NCBI GenBank assembly: GCA_946122785.1
Contig: CAMGYJ010000007.1
Location: 39,457,587-39,521,586, forward strand
Length of the DNA stretch: 64,000 nt
Reading direction: 5' to 3'
From: Linum tenue
Taxonomy: Eukaryota; Streptophyta; Magnoliopsida; Malpighiales; Linaceae
Shown: piece by piece, positions 28,131 to 39,071 of the stretch
Layout: every line of letters starts with the position of its first letter
Numbering within the stretch: the first letter of the stretch is position 1
Notes under the pieces: model-generated
The model's input: only the letters and a program-made list of their open reading frames with translations
Told to the model about the DNA's origin: nothing
The model's database searches: none
Program-made: the position numbers and the translations under genes

Positions 28131-28427
28131 GTGGTATTAATTTGACCGGTTTGGTTATGATATTGTATTCTATAATTAATATAATTTAAATTTATTTGGT
28201 TTGTCAATTACCATGGTAACCATTTGAACAAAAATTATTTCATATTTTCGTAAGATCACATGTCTTAATAATATCTTTCCACATATTTGTTGCATCTGGC
28301 AACTGTTTTTAGACATATGACTAAAATGTAGTAGTCCTTTTTTTTATCTTATCCATTCATCGGAATATATATACCTTCTTATTAAGCTCTCATAACTTTG
28401 CCTCAAGAAGTTTAAGCCATGGGCACA

Positions 28428-28853
28428 GGGATCGGTTAGCATGCTAACCCTTGTATGGGTTGGCAAAATGACAACCCCTATTAATTATAGGTTTTTAAGG
28501 TAATTAATTTGTATTGCATTTAATAATCTGTATGAATTAAAAACACATATTAATTACTTTCCTTTTTCAGTGCACTGGTAGTTGTATCAGTGCACTGGTA
28601 TACTGAACTCATATTAATTACGTTCCTTTTTTGGAACTACCATTGCAGTGATACATCTACCATTGCACCTGTACACAACTACCAGTGCACTGATACAACT
28701 ACCAGTGCACTGAAAAAAGGAAAGTAATTAATATGTGTTTTTAATTCATACAGATTATTAAATGCAACACAAATTAATTACCTTAAAAACCTATAATTAA
28801 TAGGGGTTGTCATTTTGCCAACCCTTTTATGGGTAGGCATGCTATCTCATCTC
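28428..28853. mobile_element. Foldback element, 426 bp, Mutator-like
   Basis: About 165 bp at each end are near-perfect reverse complements around a short centre, so the element is almost one long hairpin. The centre repeats the palindrome CAGTGCACTG four times. It is flanked by the identical 10-bp sequence CATGGGCACA at 28418-28427 and 28854-28863; an adjacent C extends this to 11. A 9-11-bp duplication points to Mutator-type transposition. No protein is encoded. Confidence 0.9.
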
Positions 28854-28863
28854 CATGGGCACA

Positions 28864-29525
28864 ACTCCGACAACTTGGCACCTTCCACTTTTGCAGACCA
28901 AGCCTCCTTAAATAGGGTTTTGAATCTAGTATGAGTACTCCAAGATACTTAAAAGTATTTTACGGCAAGATCAGTAAACATGAAGCTTGTTGTTGGTTTG
29001 AAAAAACTAGGAAGGTAAGACTAAATGCAAGAATGTGAAGCCTTCATATGTATGGATGTTTAGTTGTGATGTTGTGGCTAGTTGGTGGGTTGTGCTATGG
29101 GATGGGTTAGGGTGGTTACTCATTATTTTAGTAATTACGATAGCTACTAAAATTTATATCCTTTATTACTTCTGTTTCACTTTATTTTTAAATTGATGGT
29201 AGAGATTAAGTTAAAGTAATTTTGAAAACAAAAAAGATATCACACCCAAATAGTATCTTTTAAAAAATAAATTTCTATATATTATAAACTAACCCTAATG
29301 CACTTCCCCCTCATTTCTTCAGCCGCACACCACCACCTCCCGTCCCTCGCGCCGGCCAGCCGGCCTTCGCCCTCACCCACCCACCCCTCTCACCTCCCCG
29401 GCGCTCTCCTCCACCTTCACCTCCCCTCCTACCTCCCACCAAGCCACCACCTTCACGTATTGGTATTAATTAAATCTGTAATGGTAGTGATTTTCTATAA
29501 TGGTATTGGTGTTTTTCGTAGTAGT
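28864..29525. other. Intergenic DNA
   Basis: No gene is supported. The proline/histidine-rich frame at 29298-29558 comes from a CCTCC/CACC-rich low-complexity stretch. Confidence 0.55.
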
Positions 29526-29533
29526 AGTAGTGG

Positions 29534-31108
29534 GGGTCCAGATCAGGTCAGTAACTGATGGGTCAGTAACCCATCAGTAACCCCTTCTATGGTCCCCACG
29601 TGTCAGACACTTTTTTATTTAAATTAAATGTGAAAAGGGCAGTACAGTAAATTTGCACTTTCTCCTATTTATTGCAGAGGCTGACTTTTGACCGTACCAC
29701 ATCAGCGCCTCATTCTCTCTCCTCGCAAAACATTTAATTTTCCTTCCCTTAATCTTTAACGGACGATTTCTCACTCGTTTTAAGTCGAAATTTAATTTTT
29801 TTGCACAGTTAGATCAGATTAATTGTGCTCTTCAAAATGATATCCACTTTGATATTTTTGGGACACAAAAAAATTTGTCAGTTATTACCAGTCTATACCA
29901 TATGGTATTGACTGTACCATATGGTATTGACTGGTATTAAATAAGAGCATACCATATGGTATGAAAATTTTTGCCACATGAATATATATTTCGTTACTAC
30001 CATATGGTATAGTGTGGTAATATCAATATATATTTCGTTACCACCCAATACCATATGGTATAGTGTGATAATATCAATATATATTTCGTTACCACCCAAT
30101 ACCATATGGTATAGAGTGGTAATACCATATGGTATAGAGTGGTAATACTAATATATATTTCGTTACCACCCATTACCATATGGTATAGTGTGGTAATATC
30201 AATATATATTTCGTTACCACCCAATACCATATGGTATAGAGTGATAATACCATATGATATAGAGTGGTAATACTAATATATATTTCGTTACCACCTAATA
30301 CCATATGGTATAGTGTGGTAATATCAATATATATTTCGTTACCACCCAATACCATATGGTATAGAGTGGTAATACCAATATAGATTTCGTTATCACCCAA
30401 TACCATATGGTATAGTGTGGTAATATCAATATATATTTCGTTATCACCCAATACCATATGGTATAGTGTGGTAATATCATATGGTATAGAGTGGTAATAC
30501 CAATATATATTTCGTTACCACATAATACGATATGGTATAGTGTGGTAATACCAATATATATTACCTAAAAGAAAGGGGAAAAAACAAAAGGAGGGAGAGA
30601 AAAAAAACTTGTCTTCTGTCTCATCTCATTTCATCCACAACCAAAGAACACCAAACGCCAAAAAAGGAGAAAGATCGAAATTAAAGCCAACGAGTTGATG
30701 AAGAGAAGAAACGCAATTAAAGAGGGTGACTTCAATTTTTATTAGTCGATTGCTAGAAAAAAAAGATGGAAGAGAGCAGATCTAGATTTGAAAAGGAGAT
30801 TGTGAGAGAAAAAGTAAGAGAGAAGAAATAGAGAAAGGATCTGAAAGGAGATTGGAAAAAGGAAGAGAGAAAGAAGAAAATAAAGTGGCAGAGAAAAGGT
30901 TATTCTTTCTCTTTCAATGAAAAGTCAGCATTGAAATGCGGAATAAATAAAAATAAATTAAAAATACAAAAACGGACAAAAATGCTCCTCCCCACCTCCG
31001 CGTCCAGCCAACCACCCGATTGCTCCATCCCCAAATCTACGGTTCCCGTGTATTTACTGATAGGTCAGTAACCATTGGTTACTGACCCTATCCCAAACGG
31101 CCAAACCC
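29534..31108. mobile_element. Non-autonomous TIR element, 1575 bp, with internal palindrome array
   Basis: The left end begins GGGTCCAGATCAGGTCAGTAAC. The right end, read in reverse, begins GGGTTTGGCCGTTTGGGATA and then also reaches GGTCAGTAAC, with further aligned matches inward. The 8-bp AGTAGTGG flanks both ends (29526-29533 and 31109-31116). The interior has no transposase and is dominated by the tandem array at 29890-30560 and a purine-rich stretch. TIR identity is only moderate, so the exact ends are less certain than for the hAT-like copies. Confidence 0.6.
29890..30560. repeat. Minisatellite of 51-bp units built on a CATATG palindrome
   Basis: About sixteen copies of ACCATATGGTAT, or a one-base variant, are spaced 51 bp apart or 23-24 bp apart where a partial unit occurs. 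The full unit continues AGTGTGGTAAT...CAATATATATTTCGTTACCACC. Each palindrome can form a short cruciform. The minus-strand open frames across it are artefacts of the repeat. Confidence 0.95.
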
Positions 31109-31116
31109 AGTAGTGG

Positions 31117-31951
31117 TTGTCTAATGGAATGGTAGTGATTTCTTTTTTTTTTTTACAGAAAAATTGAGAAAATAAGGAAGGGAGATCTTGTTGGAGATTA
31201 TGGAAATGAGAGAAAGAGAGAGAATTATAATTAATAAATTTTTGTAACTTCCTAAAATATAATTTATGAAAAAAATTAATTAATATTTATTTTTCGATAC
31301 CCAATCTATCCTTAGTAACCAGGTGATTACTATTTTATATTATTCACCGTAACTTGTCCCTATGCTCTTGCTGTAATCTCTTATCCTCTGGTCATATTGT
31401 TTTTTGCTTCACTATCATCCTTGTCTGTTGTTTCAGGCTGCGCTTAAAAATTTAAATACATATAATATGTTATGTTCAAATGACTATGTCTATGTTTGGC
31501 CTTGTTTTTAGAAATGCTTTTGTGCTTTAAAAGTTGAAGTATGGGCAAACAATTCTAAAAACTTGACTTTTGAAAAGCTGAAAAGTGTTTTTGTTAGTAG
31601 ATCAATATATTTTTTTTTTTTTGGATAATGGGTTAGTAGATCAATATTCAACCCATCATGTATCATGTAAATGATCCCTTGTGTTTATCCATATCATGAT
31701 TCTAAAGAGTAGCAAATGTTGAATTGACGGTTGTCGCAAGCGATCGATGTAGAGCGACATTCACAAATTTCTTCATTGCTTCGTTGTCTTCAGGAAATTG
31801 CCAGAAAATTGTTGTCTGAGTCTCGCATAAGCTCCACCCATCAAAGAATTTTATTTGGCCTGATTCTTCAAGACATGGCCCACAGACGGACAATAATCGG
31901 ATTCAAGAAAGTATATAAACACCTGAACTCATTTATTTAATACATGTTGGG
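31117..31951. other. Intergenic AT-rich DNA
   Basis: No gene or complete element is supported. The duplicated 9-bp target of the next element is at its right edge (31952-31960). Confidence 0.55.
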
Positions 31952-31960
31952 TTAAATATA

Positions 31961-33025
31961 GGGCAATGTCTATTTTTTACCCAAACCTTTTCAAAATTCG
32001 TTTATTTTATCCAAACCTATTGAATTCCTAATAATTATCCAAACGTTAACTCTCCGTCAACTTTTCTGTTAGGAATGCTGACTAAGCAATGACCATGATG
32101 AGTTGGCTTCCCACGTGGCAGTCATAATACTATCATTTAATATTTTTAATTAAAAAAATTATCAAAAAATTAATAAAAACAAAAAACAAGAAAAGATCCC
32201 ACCCCTCACGTCTTCTCAGTTCTCCCCTCCCCTCTCACTACTTCCCCCTCCGCCTCTCTTTCTCATCGATTTGGCCGCCGCCGTCGTTGCCCTCTCACTA
32301 CTTCCCCCTCCAACTCTTTTTCTCATTGATTTGACCGCCGTCGTCGTTGCTGAGGCATATGGGGAAACCCCTCGTCGCCGTTGTCGGAATCGGAAGCCCA
32401 ATCAGAGAAGGCTGACGGCTACTCTTCATCTTCCTCCAATCCTCCTGCACCAGCACCAGCGTCAGCGTCAATCCAAGCAATCCTCACGATCTCTGCTCCC
32501 TTCCGGCGCCCAACCCATCAGCGAACTCAATTTCCTAAAACCCATCTTTTGATTTTTTGTTCTTCCGATTCATAGATCTGGATTTCTAGTTTCGACGGCG
32601 GGCGATGGCGTCGATGTCCTCCTTAGTTTCGACGGGGGCTTGGGCGGCGACGGGCGACGGCTGGCGAGAGCGACGACGTGTGGGGTTGGGCGTTGGGGTT
32701 GGTTTAATGGAAATAGGTTTTGTGGTGTGGAGGTGGATGCAGAGGCGGAGAATAGAGGAAGAAGAAGCGATGGAGTTGTAGAGCTACTGGAGTTTTTAAA
32801 TTTCTAATTATTTTCTTTAGTGATATAAGAGTTTTTTTTCCATTTCTGAGTGGACGCTGACATGGATGCATACGTGGAGTTCTGTTTTGAAATAAGTAAC
32901 GGTAACAGAACGAATGCTCAGACTATGATCAGTTACAATAAATTTGGATAATAAATAGAATTTTGATAGGTTTGGGTAAAATAAAAGAATTTTAAAAAGA
33001 TTTGGGTAAAAAATAGACATTGCCC
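31961..33025. mobile_element. Mutator-like non-autonomous element, 1065 bp (Pack-MULE-like)
   Basis: It starts GGGCAATGTCTATTTTTTAC and ends with the reverse complement, with long inverted termini (about 90 bp, moderately diverged). It is flanked by the identical 9-bp TTAAATATA at 31952-31960 and 33026-33034, the Mutator signature. The interior (about 32210-32790) is markedly GC-richer and includes two tandem ~60-bp copies of a CTCTCACTACTTCCCCCTCC-containing unit. That is the pattern of captured gene sequence, but the source gene is not recognised and no transposase is present. Confidence 0.88.
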
Positions 33026-33034
33026 TTAAATATA

Positions 33035-34392
33035 GTCTCACTAACAAATCCATCTATCTCCCAATACAATACTAAATATTGTTTTCTCCATGAATTAGCC
33101 AATTTCATTAAGTCATGAATGCAAACAAATGGATGTGGCGTCGAATAAAAATGAGGCAAGACAAAGCCTAGCACAATATATCATGATAGTGGGCCATAGG
33201 AATATTGAACTTACGATCTTTAGATGCAAAAGATATCAGCCATAGTAGAAGAAGACCTGTAAAAGCTACCCAAAGGCCACAGCAGTTTATTTGGACTAAA
33301 TCAATTAGCAACGAAAAATATCTAAATCAAATGGCAACAAAACCCAACAAAAGAACGGCACTGACAAATCACAAGTTAAATTACTATTATTTATGCTTCT
33401 TTCCATAATGGAATCTTGCCGTGCATCGGGAGCGTTGTCTTCCCATTACCGAATTCTTTGCTGGACAGAACCATTCCTCCATCCATGGGAAAGCAAAATC
33501 CGCAGTTTTAATAAAAAAAAAGAAAACTTGTGCAAAGAAAGACTAATAATATAAGGTGCTCTGTTTTGTTCTGACCAGTCTTTCCACTTCCCAGAATTCT
33601 CATTTGCTGTGCGATTTAACAATTGATGTATGGATGGAGTGGGATATGTTTTCTTCCCTCTCATGATCAACATCCTATTTCTGTTATATCATTCGCCTTC
33701 TCTTTTCTGCTCATGCCGGCGATGGAAAACCACTCATCATACTCCATAAATTATAATATAAACTAGTTTTTTGGCCCGCGCTCCGCCACGGTATAAACTA
33801 ATAATTTTGTTTAAGTCAAATAATTTACAAAACTATTCAGATAAGATAAATATGTAAGTTTTACGTGATGTTTTAATCCTTACGAAGAACATACGTCATC
33901 CGTTTGGTGAAGTGATACATTGTAAATAACTATTCCTACATAAATTTTACGTAGTGTTTAATTATTATAAAAAACTTACATATTGTTTTTTTAATTGATA
34001 CATAAATGATTATGTGTCTATAAACTTTATGTAGTGTCTTAATCATTAAGTAAAACTCATGTCACAGTTATAGAACGTTATTACATAAATTTTTCATAAT
34101 GCGTGGTCTAATAGTATAATCTAGTTATAGTAAGTAACATCGAAGAATTTTAAATTTAAGTAACTTTTATTGAATTTTGTTACATAAATATTTCATAATA
34201 TGTGGTCTAATAATAATTGCTTATAAATTTTAGACTTATCATTGAAGTGGTTGTAGGGAATAAAACTCATATAATTGCTTTGAATTTAGACTTATCGTAG
34301 AAGTGGTTGTAGGGAATAAAAATTATACGAATAATTAATAATATTGCAGAAAAGGAGGAAAAAGGGCTTATGGTAAAATTGGATATATGGGA
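33035..34392. other. Intergenic AT-rich DNA
   Basis: No gene is supported. The stretch ACTAGTTTTTTGGCCCGCGC near 33763-33782 resembles a widespread plant repeat, but no element could be delimited. Confidence 0.5.
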
Positions 34393-34400
34393 TAGAACCC

Positions 34401-34720
34401 TAGGGGTGGCTATACGGTCCGGTCCGGTTAAATTGGACCAAATTGATCCGGTCCCAGTCCGGTCTTTTCGGGAATATAAAGACCAAAGATTGGATTGGAT
34501 ACAGTCCGGTCTTGATCCGGTCCGGTCCCAATTTTATCTTGATTTTAGATTGAGCTTGTGGAGATTTGAGTGTTGGGGTCTCTTATCCGGTCTTTATCCG
34601 GATTTTCTACCTCAAATCTAAGCCCGAATATGAGATTGGATTGTTTGCTATTCGGTCCCAGTCCGGTCCCGGTCCGATTTTGGGTAAAACCAAACAGTCC
34701 GGACCAAATAGCCAGCCCTA
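34401..34720. mobile_element. Short hAT-like MITE, 320 bp
   Basis: It starts TAGGGGTGGCTAT and ends ATAGCCAGCCCTA, inverted with one mismatch. The interior is dense in GGTCC/GGACC words. The flanking 8-mers TAGAACCC (34393-34400) and TAAAACTC (34721-34728) match at six of eight positions, consistent with an aged hAT duplication. Confidence 0.75.
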
Positions 34721-34728
34721 TAAAACTC

Positions 34729-36564
34729 TATTGTGAACAGTACCTGTGGAGAAAAAATAATCTGTTTTTTCTTAATAAACAGTGAAAAGTGTTTGTGCTT
34801 TTAATTTTTTATATATATAATGATGCTTAGAGTATGGCTTGTAAGATTGTATGAGAAATGATATCGACGAGACTAATACACAAATTAAGATACTTCAACA
34901 AATTATTACTAAATTTCGTATATCGTGATTGTACAATATTGATCAATCGTATGATTTAACTGATATAACTGAACTGATCGTGTGATGAATACTGGATAGA
35001 AGATAATTGAAAACTATTTTTAAAGACCTATTTGTTCATATTTGAACACTCAAGAATATAATAACTCATGTCTGTCTAAGAAAAGCGGCATTAGCAAGCA
35101 CTCTCCCAGATTCCGCAGCTGAGGGTGTTTGGTGTGGACAGTTGGAAAAAAGATTGACAAATGGATTGAGGCCAAAAATATGTGAAATAAATCAATGGTG
35201 GGGGATGTAGAATTAAAAAAATAAATGAATTTTGTTTTCTGCAGACCATCAATTCCAATTGATTCCTCAATTTAAAATTAGGGATTCCCCCTTTTGAATT
35301 GGAACACAAGAAAGAACAAAAAAAAGGTAAAGAGGAAGAATCTTACCGAGTCGAAGTTGAGCAAATTGTGGACTTTTAACATATTCATTATCTTATCTAA
35401 TTTCAAAAGGTTTAATAAAAGAAATTAGTGTTCTAATGGACATTGCTTAACGACTTAGCCACAACACAATATTCCTTCTTTGGTGGCCCCTTACTTAGGC
35501 CTCTATCCCTTGGGTTCTTCTCTTCTTTCTTTGCAAGGGGATGGACTACCCTTTTTGACCTATGTTTAATAATAATTGTTTGAATAGGGTTAATGTAGGG
35601 TATCATTCAAACAAATTGGTTTTTATATGATTTATTCTTTATTCAATTTTTGTGTCGACATTAAAAGTGTCATTTAGATATCATATTATTAAGAAAAACT
35701 TATGTGTAGGTCACATATCATGCATCTTGAAACATCATATTTTCACCACTTAAAGTGGTCAAAATATCAAGATCCTCCTCTGGTTTATGATGTCAATCAA
35801 ACCAGCAATTACACGATGGTTGCCCCGACTTAGTTTATGCGGGGATTTTTTGTATTAACTGGGTATGAGGCGGTATTGGGTAAAACCCATAAAATATAGA
35901 TGGAGATGGGGGGCGTGTATTATTGTAGCATCCTCGCTCGATTCTATACACATATCCTCCCCGTGAAGAGTGTGAGATAATTTGACCATGCTGTAGCTTT
36001 TGTAAAAGCAACTCCTTGCTGTAACTTTTAGAAACATACTTAAAAAACAGTTGAGTGTTTGACTGATAAACTATTATAAGTACTTTTAAATATACGAGAT
36101 TACGTAAAATAACTAAACATAAATTTTAATACTAATAAAAATTAATTGAAATGGATCTACTTGGATTTCTTTTATATTAAATAATATTATTAAATAATTT
36201 ATTTTAGTTTATAAATGATATAAACGAAAGAAAGTATGTTTTATGGGAAAAGGTGAAAAAATGGTAAGGATAATCTATAGAACAGTTTTTCACAGAAGTT
36301 GCAAATCGAATATTGTAAAAATCAAATTTTGTCTGTTTCAAAGTCGAATTTATAGAGATGTTTGGTCCGACTTCAACTTTTGAAGAAAGAAAAAAGTGAA
36401 ATTCAGTCCAAATATAAGGTATTTTTTCACATATAAAAATATATATAAGGATCATATTGTAAATTTTAATGAGAGCTAGGGAAATTCCAAAAAATAAAGA
36501 GTTGGAATATAATTGAGTAACCATTCAAATCAAACCTTATAGGTTTTCCCTAAATTATGTTAAT
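34729..36564. other. Intergenic AT-rich DNA
   Basis: No gene is supported. A short hAT-like fragment (GGTATGAGGCGGTATTGGGT) lies near 35862. Confidence 0.55.
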
Positions 36565-36573
36565 TATTTATTA

Positions 36574-36904
36574 GTGTAATGACTATTTATTAGCCAAACC
36601 TTTTTCATATTTTTTTTTATTAGCCAACCCTATTAAAATGTTATTAATTAGCCAACCCTTTTGTAATGCATCAAATTATTAGTCATTTTTACGCTATCGT
36701 TAATAATTTTGTAACTCTTTTGTTAGTTAAAATACTAAAATTTTGGAATGTTGACCTTCATGTGTCTCTTCCAAGTAAGTATCATGTTGCCAAGTTAATA
36801 TTACTAACAAAATTGCTAACTGAAAGTTAGCATTTGGCTAATTCTTAGTATTTCGATAGACTTAACTAATAAAAAATGGTTTGGCTAATGAATAATCATT
36901 ATCA
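36574..36904. mobile_element. Mutator-like MITE, 331 bp
   Basis: The terminal ~22 bp are inverted (GTGTAATGACTATTTATTAG against TGATAATGATTATTCATTAG). The word TTAGCCAAACC repeats inward. It is flanked by the 9-bp TATTTATTA at 36565-36573 and 36905-36913. The duplication is low-complexity, so the superfamily call is moderate. Confidence 0.7.
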
Positions 36905-37269
36905 TATTTATTATTTAGTAGATGTGTCAAAGTCGTAGATGAATGATTTGGATAGAATTGTACTTTGTATATTCGATTAGATGCTTTAGGATTGGATTTG
37001 GATACTTTGACTTTGTATTAATAATGATTGTATTTTTATTGATTTCGTGATTTATTATATTCGTTTAGTGTTATAATTGAAGATCTATATGCTAAATTTT
37101 AGATATAGTAATGTTGGATGTATGCGCGGCTATTACTCACAGATATCCAAACACCGGTGAATACGGGGATGAAATAGCACAACATTCTTGGCATGAGAAT
37201 GTCACTGGCATAAATTTGAATATATAAAAATGATGAAGAATTGAGCCCGCCACATTGCATCCCTACTCT

Positions 37270-37933
37270 TTTTTTATACCAAAAGATCGCTCGTATTAGC
37301 GAGGAAAACATCCAGATACAAAGAGACACATGGCCGAAAACAGGTAAGAAGCAAAATCGAACCCAACTATAGAAGAGAATAAAAAAAAAGTTTTACATGC
37401 CACCAAATGGGCAACCCTGTTACAATTCCTGCCAACAAGACGAGCACTAAACCGCACAAACCCATCACGTATCATCATGATTTCCTCCAGCACCGTCCCT
37501 CCACGACTATCTGGATACTTCATGCTCATGATTTTATCAATGAAAACCTTTGCATCTCCCACAAATACAACTGACACCAATTATCGATACAAACACCATT
37601 GCATCGCGTCCCACAAATAAGCCTAAATTCTATTAACCATGGAATACAATATCATAACCAAACCGTCCAAATTAATACAACAACCAAATTAACCAATCTA
37701 AATTTTAATCACCTTGGTTAATTGGTTAACCAAAATAACCAATATGACATCACATTATCATTAAGTGAGAAAATTTTCTGGTTAGTGCATCAATTTACAA
37801 TATATATATATAATGAATAACACATAACAATCAACACATAATTATAGTTAATCCTTAACATAAATACATGTAAACAATACAATTATCTTAAATTTACTCT
37901 TGAGTGGTTATGTAAAGCATTAAGCATGTGTAT

Positions 37934-37985
<52 letters not shown>

Positions 37986-38175
37986 TAATTAAATCATATA
38001 TTAGATATATGGTTTGATTGGTTAGGAGTGTCTGAAACCAAACCAAACAAGCTAAAAATTTAACCAAATCAAACCAATTATCCAAATTAACCAAACCAAA
38101 TTATCAAAATACTATTGATTAAAACTGTTATCACGATAACCACTCCGTTTAAACACTCTAGTTCCATCCACCAAA
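37270..38175 (-). mobile_element. 5'-truncated LINE insertion, 906 bp, minus strand
   Basis: It is bounded by an identical 16-bp duplication ATTGCATCCCTACTCT at 37254-37269 and 38176-38191. A short T run (the minus-strand A tail) follows the left copy. The LINE part, about 37275-37620, encodes an RNase H C-terminus on the minus strand (ORF 37296-37580, with LVGRNCNRVAHLVA). The remainder up to 38175 is AT-rich with many AACCAAA words and a long AT microsatellite. It looks like a second element nested inside the LINE, though its own ends are unclear. Confidence 0.8.
37936..37982. repeat. (AT)n microsatellite
   Basis: About 47 bp of alternating AT inside the truncated LINE insertion. Confidence 0.98.
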
Positions 38176-38277
38176 ATTGCATCCCTACTCTATTCGCTTT
38201 TCCCCCTTCTTTAAATTCTTTTCTTTTTGAAACTTAGACAGCTAGCTTGAGAGACTATATTGATTAAAATTGTCTAC

Positions 38278-38965
38278 TAGGGATGACAACAAAACCCGAA
38301 CTCATGGGTACCCTACCCGACCCAACTCAGTCAACGCGGGTTAAACCCGTGTTGACGAGTTTTGGGTCGGGTTCGGGTTTAAACCCATTCACTATTCATT
38401 AGGTTGGGTTTGGTTTAGGTAAATCCGCCCCATGAGTACCCGCCCACACCCATATAATTAATTTCCCGTATATTTAATATTATAAACAACTAATCTCCTT
38501 TATGTTTGTGGAGACATGTCTAATTTTTCTTTCTAATTGTGTAAAATGAAGTTGATATTATCGAGTGGAGAAGAAGCTTAATTGACAAGGAGGAAGAAAC
38601 TTTCAATTAATCATGTTGTTTATGGATAATTTGTGATTTGCTTCAATTTCCTTGAGTTTTCTAGATTGGTGTTAAACAATTTATATGGTTAATTTGTGAT
38701 TTGCTTGAATTTTCTAGAATGGTGTTTTAATATGGATAATTTGTATTGAGAGATTTTTATTTGATTTTTATTTTGATAGGAACTTGTTATTGTAAATTTT
38801 TTACGGCAAAAACCCATGGGTACCCATGAACCAACGGATACCAAGCTGGTTGGGTTGAGTTTGAGTTTTTCAAACTCACTGGGTTTTACCCCAGGTTTTT
38901 TTCACGGATAAACCCATGGGTTTGGGTTTGGATTTGGCAAAATCCAACACAACCCAACCCATTAC
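38278..38965 (+). mobile_element. hAT-like element remnant
   Basis: It begins TAGGGATGACAACAAAACCCG and ends in CCAACCCATTACCTA, a decayed form of the inverted terminus. Subterminal GGGTACCC/AACCCATG words are abundant. No convincing target duplication was found. Confidence 0.5.
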
Positions 38966-39071
38966 CTACAGCCCAAAACTGAAGAAATGGTATTAGTTTT
39001 TCTTTTAACTGACACAATGGAAATGTGGAATCAATGTTATAAACATGCGTGTTTTGAAAGCATAGGCGCAA

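Noticed and set aside
29298..29558. Proline/histidine-rich frame of 86 codons
   Set aside because: Arises from a CCTCC/CACC low-complexity stretch. No domain or gene context.
29893..30480. Minus-strand open frames with repeated MVLGGNEIYIDITTLYH
   Set aside because: They are direct translations of the 51-bp palindromic minisatellite and change register with each partial unit. No sign of a gene.
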